From the NCBI GenBank assembly GCA_964023205.1, contig OZ026847.1, positions 10,416,599-10,480,598 of the forward strand: a stretch of 64,000 nucleotides of DNA, read 5' to 3'. Positions 13,601 through 25,600 of this stretch are shown piece by piece. The stretch comes from Lutraria lutraria (lineage: Eukaryota > Mollusca > Bivalvia > Venerida > Mactridae). A program made the translations under genes and the position numbers. The notes beneath the pieces are model-generated. The model ran no database searches and had not been told where the DNA came from. It saw only the letters and a program-made list of their open reading frames with translations. Position 1 is the first letter of the stretch. Every line of letters starts with the position of its first letter.

Positions 13601-16600
13601 GCCATACAAACATAGAGGTACAAAAAGGGACATGGCGGACAAAATTGAACAAGGATTAAATGACAAGAATTCATGAACATATTGAACAACAGATTTGGAA
13701 TGAAATCTAACAGAAAAAGTCAGTATCTGGTTAAGCCATTTGCCCCATGTTTAAGACAAGTAAAATATTGGACAAGCACAATTTTTCATATTTTCACATT
13801 AAGTGTGCAGTAAAATAACAGATTATTTTTGGACAAACATTTTCTGAACCTAAAGTCACACTCTGGGCTTACAGTAAAGTATTTTAAATTATTGCTAAAA
13901 GTTCATTTAATTAATGTTCAAATGCATCTACGGGTAATATAAATTAAGATTTATGGTGGATTTAATAGCATTTTAGGTTAAGTCACATTATATCTTAGTA
14001 TAATAAATTCCGGATATTTAATGATGTGATAAAAAAATATGTATAAGTATTGATTTACCGACCTGAAACCACTAAGTATATCAAGGGGTTAAATCTACAC
14101 CAAAATGACACTTGAAAACATAAGGACAAAGTCATTGACGCTGAAACCAATACTACAATAAACAATTATTTGATACAATACAAAAAGTGTTCATCCCTGC
14201 GACAAGTTAATCCCCTAAAAATCAAAAGAGGTTATTATAAATTTCGGAGAGTGAATTTCAACCCGGACATTGCTTCTAAGAGAATTGAATTTTTTCCCAC
14301 AATGATCTTCAATGAATGTATTTATTTTCTTTATAAAGGGTAAGGTATTATATTGTTTACTTCTTAAATGACAATACTTTCTTATTGTATCATTTAAGTT
14401 AGTTCTTCTTTGTTGTTTTTGTTGGATTTGGCACTTGGTATTCTGAAAAAACTGACCATCAGGGTATCAGCTATCGAAATTGAAAGGAAAATTTCCAAAA
14501 AAGAATATGAAACTTCGACTTGTGAATAAATGTAATCAAGGATTGGAGTAAAAAAATCCAAATTTTTGTGCAAAACAATGCAATTTTTCTAAATTCACTT
14601 GGCACCAGTATTTTTCTCAAAAGTGGACAAAAAGTGTCTATCAAGTGCTGAAGATAAAGAAAGCTATTCTTAGAGTCTAAAGGATTAAAAGTGAAGCAAG
14701 CAAAACAGAAAACAAAAGCTGGCTGGGTGCACATGATACATTAGCAGCTTCAGACCCTGTCAAGTGGTCATTTACACTTCATGAACTGTTCATGAAGTAT
14801 GCAATAGGTCATGAAGTATGCAAGAAAAGTTCAAGAAAAAAATAATATTTCTTTAATTCCATTCAAAGAGCTAAAACTTATATTTATTTATTAATTTATT
14901 TGAGTTAAACGCCAATTTCCCAACAAGTTTCTGTTATATACGGCGGCCGATTCACCCAACCAGTTTTCCTAGACTGTATTCTAATTAGTACTAACTTATC
15001 CTTCCACAAGGAACTGGCAACTTCTCCATGTGTGGAGGTATATCACAATTTTCATAGATACTGTGACCAGGAATCTAACCCGGACTGCCAGGTTACAAAT
15101 CCAGCACACTTACCACGGCCTTTAAAACTTCTAACTTTATTATATACAATACAGTAATTAAAGTCATTTTGTAACTAAAACCTCTCGTTGATAGATAGTA
15201 CCGTTTAATTTTACCCATCATTTATCAGTCAGACAAATAATGACATGACAGCAAATATAACAATAGGTGAATTTAAAGAGAAATGAAACATTTTTAAATG
15301 ATTGACAAGGCTGGCCAGAAAAAGATTGAAAGTTTGTTTACATAGACAGAAAAAAAGAAGACATATGACACGTACTGTAGTCAGATGACAATGTGTCAAA
15401 ATAGCCAGTAGGCAATATTTGCTGAAATAAGATTCTTTATCAAATCATTTCCATAGTAACTTAGTCTTGTTATTAAAGGAAAGAGTTACAATTGTTTTAC
15501 ATGAAACACTTAATATGGATAGCTAGATATCTTACAATACACTTAAAAAAAATTGTGTTTTAAAGGGACCAAGCTACAGATCAATGTAAGAAAATCATAA
15601 TCATGAAAAGTACACTAAAATAAGTCATTGTAAGGGTAAAATAGTCTCATTCAGAAATGCTTATTTTGTTTGTTGAAATCTTATGCCATAAATATGACAA
15701 TAAGGCACATTTAAATTAAAACTAAAGGTTCATCACAGAGGTGACTTAAATACCCCCGCTGCCGTTTTGACACTAAGAATGTGATAGTACACTATACGGC
15801 TAAGTTCAAGGGGACTCTGGGAAGGAAAATTGTGTCTTTCACAATACACTTCATGGTGATACCATATTTCAAGCTTCATGGCAATTGCTTAAAGAATGGG
15901 GAAGTAGTTTGCTCAACAAACTTGTGATATTTTATGCGGACAGACCAACCGAACAACCAACCAACCGACCGAACTACCAACATAGTGACTCCAATATACG
16001 CACTCTCAAATTTCGTTTGATTTAGCTGAATGTTTTGTAATTTTCAAAACATAGAACGTTTAAATTCAAATTAAACTATTAGTATAGCACATTTCTAGTT
16101 TTCCTGATCTTGAAAAAAACAATCGTAACTCAGAAAGAGTAGTACCTTTAATACATTCATTTTTAATAGATCGATGAATTTGACAAGACAGAGGATGACT
16201 TGTATGTAAATACCATACCTTGTTTTGTAACATTCAAAATGTGAGAATGTGATGATTAAGTCAGGACATTATTTATTATTATACTAGACAAAATACAACC
16301 AGAGTAACTTCATAGACACATTTTAGCTAAGACAGCACTCTGTCCGGACATAGCTAAGACAGAACTCTGCCCAGACATAGCTAATATAGCACTCTGCCCG
16401 GACATAGCTAAGACAGAACTCTGCCCAGACATAGCTAATATAGCACTCTGCCCGGACATAGCTAAGACAGAACTCTGCCCAGACATAGCTAATATAGCAC
16501 TCTGCCCGGACATAGCTAAGACAGAACTCTGCCCAGACATAGCTAATATAGCACTCTGCCCGGACATAGCTAAGACAGAACTCTGCCCAGACATAGCTAA

Positions 16601-19600
16601 TATAGCACTCTGCCAGGACATAGCTAAGACAGCACTCTACCTGGACATACTAAGCTAATATAGCACTCTTGTCTGGACATAGCTTATATAGCACTCTGTC
16701 TGGACATAGCTAATATATCACTCTGTCTGGACATAGAAAATATTGCACTCTGCCTGGACATAGCTAATACAGCACTCTACTTGGACATTACTAAGCTAAT
16801 ATGGCTAATATTTCACTCTACCTGGACATAGCTTATATAGCACTCTTCTGGACATAGCTAAGACAGCACTCTGCCTGGACATAGCTAATATAGCACTCTA
16901 CCTGGACATAGCTAAGACAACACTCTGTCTGTACAAAGCTAATATAGCACTCTGTCTGGACATACTGTAGAACTGGTTTTATTCGCGTTAGTTTTATTTT
17001 CACTAATATTCGCGAATCGAATACCTCGCGAATTCATAAATGTCGCGAATAATTGCTAAGTTTTATATACAGTTTGTATTTGAAAATGTGCATGTTGAAA
17101 ATACACAACTTAAGTCAGTACTAGTATTTTATCGTAGACTAATCATTTTAGTTAATCTGATGAAAGCAATATATTTAAACAATAAACAAATACCTTTAAT
17201 GTTTGCAATCTAATTTTTTTTTATAATATTGCTTTTACTATACTATCGTTTGTTGAACAATTTTGGACTTCGTTTGAACATAATAGTAACAGTTTTTCAC
17301 ACTTATCTACCGTTTGTAAAACATATCTTCCACAACAATCCCAAGGTTTTATCAATCTATTGTTATTATACTTAATTAGATATAAAACACTGCATCACAA
17401 CTTTAATGTCAAACAGATCACGTGTGACACACAATATCAAAGCAACGTAAGCCTGTCTTTGATCACACTTTAATCCTGCCTGACGACGTCGCGAATTCAT
17501 AAATACACGAATAAAGAAAACACCTGCTTTTTAACAAAAAACGCGAAATTTTGACCTCGCGAAATTAAAGCGTTCTACAGTAGCTAATATAGCACTCTGT
17601 CTGGACATAGCTAATATAGCACTCTTGTCTGGACATAGCTAATATAGCACTCTGCCTGGACATAGCTAATATAGCACTCTGTCTGGACATAGCTAAGACA
17701 ACACTCTACCTGGACATAGCTTATATAGCACTCTGTCTGGACATAGCTAATATAGCACTCTGTCTGGACATAGCTAATATAGCACTCTTGTCTGGACATA
17801 GCTTATATAGCACTCTGTCTGGACAAAGCTAATATAGCACTCTGTCTGGACATAGCTAATATAGCACTCTGCTTGAACATAGTTAATATAGCACTCTGTC
17901 TGGACATAGCTTATATAGCACTCTGTCTGGACATAGCTAATATAGCACTCTGTCTGGACATAGCTAATATAGCACTCTTGTCTGGACATAGCTAATATAG
18001 CACTCTGTCTGGACATAGCTTATATAGCACTCTGTCTGGACATAGCTAATATAGCACTCTGTCTGGACATAGCTAATATAGCACTCTTGTCTGGACATAG
18101 CTAATATAGCACTCTGCCTGGACATAGCTAATATAGCACTCTGCTTGAACATAGTTAATATAGCACTCTACCTGGACATAGCTAATATAGCACTCTGCTT
18201 GAACATAGCTTATATAGCACTCTGTCTGGACATAGCTAATATAGCACTCTGTCTGGACATAGCTAATATAGCACTCTACCTGGACATAGCTAAGACAGCA
18301 CTCTGCCTGGACATAGCTAATATAGCACTCTGTCTGGACATAGCTAATACAGCACTCTGTCTGGACATAGCTAATATAGCACTCTGCCTGGACATAGCTA
18401 ATATAGCACTCTGCCTGGACATAGCTAATACAGCACTCTGTCTGGACATAGCTAATATAGCATTCTCTCTGGACATAGCTAATATAGCACTCTGCCTGGA
18501 CATAGCTAATATAGCACTCTACCTGGACATAGCTAAGACAACACTCTGTCTGGACATAGCTAGGACAACACTCTGTCTGGACAAAGCTAATATAGCACTC
18601 TGTCTGGACATAGCTAAGACAGCACTCTGCCTGGACATAGCTAATATAGCATTCTGTCTGGACATAGCTAAGACAACACTCTGCCTGGACATAGCCAATA
18701 TAGCACTATGTCTGGACATAGCTTATATAACACTCTAGTGGGAACCAAGTGTTTGATGTCACCATGCACCTGCCTAACTACCAACCCTTCCAAAGTTTCC
18801 CAATCTAATAAACAGGCTTTTCAACTTTACTGAAAACCTGGTTGAAAATGCTGAGTAAATTTACGGTGGGGGACAATGAAGTGCCAGAGCATCATCATCA
18901 ATTCTTAACAATTTTACATGTTTCCATCAGATGAATTGACAAGCACAGAGTACAACTCAGATTCTCCTAACATTCCCAAACAATGAAAAATGAGAAAAAA
19001 AAATTAATGTTCTATTTCCCACATATAAAAACAAATGCACAATAAAAAAAGCTCAAAAAATTTCACACAAAAGATGCACTCACAAGAAAGTTTACTATCT
19101 AATTCTTCTTGCATTTAGACAGATAAAAAATGAAAGTCATAAAATATAGACCTGGGGTCTTAATGCCTGAATAAAACCTTATCTATGTTTTAAGTGTTCT
19201 TTCCCAGGAAAAAAATGTGGGTGTTTTTACAAAATTTCAGATAACATGACAAAATGCAAACATACTGCCAAGTTCATTTAGTTTTCAAAATAACATGTGT
19301 AACAAGTCGAGCACTATCTTAATAATCTGCTTATAGATGTGTTAAGATTTTTTACCATGAGAAACACACAAGGCCAAAAATGAACAAAAAAATTGTTTCT
19401 TGATGATTTTATTAAAGAAGATGCGTTTTTTGAAACACAATGCCCCCTCTGATGACTGATACTGAAAAGCACAGGCATGTAAAGGTTGTCATGAGGAACC
19501 AACATATGAAGTTTGATGATTGTAGGTTGAAGTGTTCGATTTTATAGATAAGGTTGAAGTTTGGTACAAACAGAAAGACAGACAGGCCAAAAACAGTATT

Positions 19601-22600
19601 GCCAAGATCTATCAGTATAGGGGCATAAAAAGACTCAACAAAATGGGAAACAAAAGCTTAAATTGGGTTTAAAAATGGTTACTATAATTATGCACACAAT
19701 TATTCAACAGACTTTATAGCATAGTACTGGTACTCATCACACACTGCTTCCAAAGAGTACTACATCAAAAACCATTTTCTCCTCTGTCTTGGGCCAGACA
19801 AAAATTGCTTGTTTTAAGGTTTCCACAATTTTTTGGCACCAACCCAAAAGTTTCCAACGGCAAAATCCAAAGTATGAAAATATTTGGGGACGAGGCAAGT
19901 TAAACCTACCTACCCTATTTTTTGTCAAGTAACAGTAAACATGACATTTTTTTCCTGCCTTAGAAACCAACAATACCCTCTATTCATAATCCAGTAAACA
20001 TAACAGGGAGTCAACATGATTCAACATCAAGTGTTTATCTTTCCATGAATTGCACCAATAAATGAGTTATACATCTTTTTTGTACAGCAAACACACTTAA
20101 TGTAAACATAATTATCTCTTAAAATTCATTCAAAGGGAAGTAACTCTAATTGTTAGAAAAATTAAAACAATTTTAACAGAGTTACCTCCCATATTGTTAC
20201 TCAAAAAAAAATATATATTATTATATTGTAGGAAAAATCAAAGCAATCTTGGCAGAGTTATTTCCCTTACATGGATGATTCACTTGCATTAAACACATTT
20301 TATGCCGCTTAGAAGCATGTTATCGTTCTTATTAATCAAACAATTTTAAGGAGTTAATTATTCATTTTTGTTTACATACCAGTAATCTACCACAGAGTGA
20401 AAAATTAGACAATGTTAGATAAGAGCGTTAAGCAAATACATAAAATGACTCCTTATGAGTTCGCCTACAGCAAACTGAGACCTGTGAAACTTGAGTAGAT
20501 AATAACATTAAAACAAGAAGGCTAATTTAGAACACTTCACTATCAGACAATATTATAGTGTGATTTTATCAATTGTCGCGATGCATAATTTCATGGCTGA
20601 TGCATGCGTTTATTTTTTACTTCAGTGAAATTCGGTAACTTTCGTAAGTCATGCGATAATCTTCATTACGCTAGTTATTGAATGTGTATGCTTTTTTAAC
20701 CTGTAATTGACCATCGCTATTGACTATAGATAAATGCATTCAGCAAACATGCAATTTTTCAGCTTTGCCAGTTCAATGAACAGCACTACACCAGTCCATA
20801 CAAAACTTACTTGATGAACTATTGACAGTATAATAATTAATATATAATAACTGTAGTGTTTCTTCATATGATATGGTAGTAATATCATTTTTCGTACGTA
20901 ACAAATTTGTACATATTTCTCATATATAATTATCAATGAGCAAATTTATATCTGCATTCACGTACTCATATTCTCATATCAAAATTGCGCGCAAACCGAA
21001 ATTTTAATTCACACAAGAAATTTATTATATTCAAGGAGTCCACACAATTATTCACTATTCCCTTGCTTAGACAAGTAGTCTTACAAAGACTTCCAGTTGA
21101 CACTCAGTGTCTTATCTCTCTTCATTGGGAAGAGGAGGCCTTAGCCTGATGATTTTGGGAAGAATTATCACTAAAATTGCTTATTTGGGATTTTTTGGGG
21201 AAAACTGCATGATTTTAAAGAAATTTTCAATTAGGAATCTTGAGGCCTTACATAGGCCTCTGTTATAGAAGGTGAAAAACCACTGACCCTAATCCAAATT
21301 TTATTGCTCTATGAAGCCACACCTAAATCTGAAAGTTATACAATGAAGACTCACTCACCTGTGGAAGCATTATAAACATTTCACTGAATGTTGGTCGATT
21401 TTCTGGCTCATGGTCCCAGCACTTTAACATGAGATCATAATATTTCATTGGACACAGATCTGGTCTTTCTAATCTCTGATAGTTCGGAGAGTCAATGGCA
21501 TCTAGTATCTGAAATATACAATAAAATTACAATCAAACCCCATTCTTAAAGCTACCTACCAGTACTCATAGCAACCACCTGTCTTTAAAGTCAGGCAGCA
21601 GAAGTTTTAAGAGCCCAGCTGTGCTAAAAAAATCACAGGAAACAGGTGAGGCATGTATCGGTATCGGCATGATAAAGAACCAGGAAAAACTATTCCAATT
21701 AAGAGAATTGGCTAAACATGAAATGGCTCCAGTCGTGGTAATCTAATACGGTTAAACCCGTAAACAAAGACCACCTTAAGGAGATGAGGAAAATGGCTTT
21801 TATGCACAGTTGGCCTTAATTTTAACATTTATAAAGTTAACAGTATCTATATACAGTGCAACCTCTTCATAACAACACCCTTTGTGAGAAGCAAAATTAT
21901 GTTGTTATTGAGAGGTTGTTGCTCTAGAGAGGTTAAATTGATAGTTAAATTGTACAGTAGGAAAAATCATGCTGTTATTGAAAGGTGGTTGTTGCTCAAG
22001 AGGGCTGCTCTAGAGAGGTTGGTTGTACTGTATAGGGACTGACAAGTGGTTATATTCCTTTGTACATAGATGGCCTTTCTTTTAATGCTGGCGTTTAACA
22101 TCACACCTACCGTCAGAGTCATTTAGCAACTTTTCCAGATTTAACAGTGGAGACAGTAACCAAACATACTCTGAGGTAGAACAATCAATATACTGTAAGC
22201 TAGCTTGGTAGCTTCCTTATATGGGTAATTTGGTCCCAGGTAGGAATCAAATTCACAGCAGTGAGGACCTGGGAAAAGTGATTACTGGTTCGAGACAATA
22301 AACACTCAAAGGCAGAGGTGTATGTATAAACATGTAAATAACTTCTGTACATAAGATTATGGATGAAACACAACCTGCACTGCAAACAATAAGGCTGGGA
22401 AAAAACAAGTCTATTTGTATATGAATTAAGAAGATGATAGATCTGTTCTGCTTTCCCCCTTCACTAAACAGAATCTAACTTAATTGAAATCTTTTCACAT
22501 AAACTTTGAAAGCAAACAAGTGCATTAACAAACAGATAAAAGGCAAAATTTAGAAGGCGTCAGGTAACCGTAACGATTAATTGGAGTTTGTTTCAGATAC

Positions 22601-25600
22601 TTGTCTTAGTTCTCACGTACGAATGAAACATGCATAAATGAAATACACATTAAGGAATAAATATGCTTTAAACAGCATAATTTTTTATAGTCAACATTAA
22701 AATTCATTATTTTCAAATTCAAGTTTATCACTTTTTTTGCTTATTCAATCAACAAATACAAGTCCATATTTTAGGTTCAGCTGTTTATCAATTACCCCAC
22801 CCATATCCTTGCATGATTTATTGTGATTTATAGTTTGGATCTATCAAAACACAGAAAGCCCATTCAATCTTCAGTCGGAATTTTTCAAATTTTTCTTCTG
22901 AAACTTTGAGATAATGAAGACAGAATTTATCATTTAACCAATTTATGCTCAAGTTTATTTTAAAGAATTGGCTCCACATGATTTGGCACCAGTCTTTAAC
23001 ATGTAACTGTTAGTTCCATCAAAAATATTTCATAGATATTGTCAATGATTCTGATACAGATACTTATACTGCTATTGATACGAAGTCTAACAGCATGAGT
23101 AAATTATTGATTCTCACCAAGATGGCTCCAGAATATTTGGTTTGTATTTAAAAAGTACACATTAAAATGTAATAGTGTTTGGACAGTACATTGTAGTATC
23201 AAGGTCTGATTTGTTTTATTAAGAGGTGTGAAATCTTAAAGAGAAAACATAGGTGGGAAATCGTAAGATAAATTAAGTGTGAAATCTTCCTAGAAACAAA
23301 GGTGTGAAATCTTCTGAGAATCACAAAAAAACTTAAGTATTTACTCAAACTCGGCTTATTTACAAAATCATCCATTTCTTTGTTTTATTGTATGCAATTC
23401 AGAATGTGGTATAAAAAGAAGGTTTCAAGATGGTCTAAGTACAGTTTCCCACAATTTTAACCTAACTATAATCTTGATATGGTATAGTGCAATAAATCGA
23501 TTAGTCTGTAATTAGAAATTTGATTTTTGACTCAAATGAAAATGGTGTATTTGTCTGCCAGACCAACAATATTTTATGCTGGCATGGTTAAACATGTTCT
23601 TAGTAAATAAGGAAACAAATGGAAACATTTCTGGTCAAGGACACAAGATTTCTAGATGAAAAAAACGTCCATTATTGAGTTTCTACTCAGTTTTGTTTGT
23701 GGAACTGGGACCTGTCTAGTAGTAGACTTAATAAGATCTACCATAGAGATCAGAGAGCCAGTCTAAAGTCTAACAGCAGGCTCAATTATGATAAGACATT
23801 GGCATGCTGTCAATCATATTTTCAAGGCATTCAATGTTTATCTCTGGACATTCCAAGCTATTCTGCAACCATCTACTATAAATACATGTAGAATTCTGAA
23901 GATGATTTACTGTTTCAGCCAAACTAAATATTTATCAAAATTCCTGGCAAAGATACCTATGGTTCAGTTCAGAATCTGTGTCGATTTTTTGGCTACACTG
24001 TTTACATAAAGTTATGTACATGCAAAACATTTATTAACCAGCTGTGCTCCAGTATGACTTCATGAAATAAACAAAACACAGAGTATCAGTCTTACATGAA
24101 AAAAATACATTATTTTAAATCTGGCTTATGTCATCATCTGTTATCTCCTTCCTCTTTGCAATGTAGAGGGAAATTGAAAGTAAATGATTTAAAATAGGTA
24201 GGGGCACTTACAAGATATCAGCTGTTTGAGTATTAGTAATACATTGACATGGACCAGAGGGCTGACAAACTAGAAAACATTACTAGAATGGAAAAAAATA
24301 TCACTAGCCTACAATATGATATTGACTTAAATGTTAAAACTCAAAGAAAAATTTACTGGACGAGAGGGCAAGTAATGCTTTGTTTATCAAGTTGTTTAGC
24401 GATCCATTTAACAAGGTATGGTCATTTCAGGACCACCCCTCAGGAAGGAGAAGATACAGGAGATGCAGGCTTTTGTATCCCTCCTCTTATTTTAAACAGT
24501 TTCCTGCGATTTTCCAAACTGAGTACTGGGCTTGGTAGTTGGGATGCAGTCACTGAAACAACATCCCTGAAATATCAGAAGGCTGAGCCGAGATTCAAAC
24601 CCTTTACCTTTCAATCCGTAGTCCAGCGTGTTACCACTAGAACTTTGATCCACCCCATCAGTATTTCTTTAAATTTTATTTTAATCATTAAATATTTTGC
24701 CAGTGACTAAGTAAACGTCTGACAGTCTTTCCTGCAGTCTGGGTCCATATTCATGAAGCATCTTAAGTAATTTTTTAACTTAAGTTATAATTTTCCTTAA
24801 ATTCGACTTTTTCCTTAACTCTCTTGTACTAATATAAAGGAGGAAATCACAATAATATTATTTTATCTTTGTTCTAAAGATTCCAATTATAATTCATTTT
24901 CACACTTTTGATGACTGGTTTACAAACTTTTACCATGAAAAAAAATTACACTTGAGTAAAAATTTCGACTTAAGTTAAAGAAAATCTTAAGATGCTTTGT
25001 GAATACGGACCCTGGACTGGCAATGCGAGAATGTAAGTGTTTACTTGTTACTTGTTTGTTTGAATAAGTTGTAAAAGTATTCTTGTTTGAAAAAAAGTTT
25101 CTAGTGCAACTGCCAGCTTTTCTTAATATTTATTTATTTGGGTTTAACTTTAATGGTGTTTTTAACAATCATTCAGTTATATCACTAAGTTTTCCTAGAC
25201 AGTATTCTAAAAGTACTTAAACTTTCCCTTCCACAAGGAACTGGCAACTACTCCACATGTGGAGTAAAATCAACATTGTTGTCAACTTTACATGGAAGGA
25301 TATGACCTGCCTTGTCCGGGAATTGAACCCGGAACGCTGGGTTACGAATCTTATGCACTAAACACTGAACTACCACCTATATATACTTGAGATGTGGACA
25401 AATTACCATGCAAATTGTTGCCAGGAGGGACTTGCTTACAGACTTTGACAGTCAAGAACCACTGACCATTTAAACATTAATCTACTATACTGGTAACCAG
25501 GCATGGAGATTGATTAATATAAAACTATAAAGCCTTTGTTTATAAAAAAATACCCCTATAAAATCCCTTCATATAAAGCACATATAAGGTGAATTTCCCC

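Larger units (their letters stand above)
4609..21358 (-). other. 16.7-kb intron of the Ack-like gene, rich in minisatellites
   Basis: Lies between the C-lobe exon and the SH3 exon. It contains five unrelated tandem arrays (6073-6480, 9538-9679, 11640-12425, 13270-13640, 16313-18737), several SINE and MITE copies, and short CAA/CAG tracts near 9766-10120. Between these (for example 7000-9500, 12430-13260, 18740-21350) I see only AT-rich sequence and decayed dispersed repeats. No extra exon is needed: the flanking exons join directly to a normal kinase-SH3 junction. Confidence 0.8.

Noticed and set aside
13223..13666. 147-codon minus-strand frame rich in Leu, Tyr and Cys that looks like a membrane protein
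   Set aside because: It is produced by the tandem repeat of 'acaaatayagaag' units and has no splice or start context; it lies inside a kinase-gene intron.
5890..18737. CRISPR-like array interpretation of the regular repeats
   Set aside because: The repeats are contiguous without unique spacers, units are 26-42 bases, and the context is a eukaryotic intron.
18145..18738. 197-codon plus-strand open frame of NIALCLDIA repeats
   Set aside because: It lies wholly in the 27-bp minisatellite; a stop-free unit divisible by three keeps a frame open. There are no flanking coding signals, and similar frames appear on the other strand.
24249..24710. 153-codon plus-strand open frame
   Set aside because: It spans a reversed SINE B copy and unrelated AT-rich sequence. 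The translation has no recognisable domain and no splice-supported extension.
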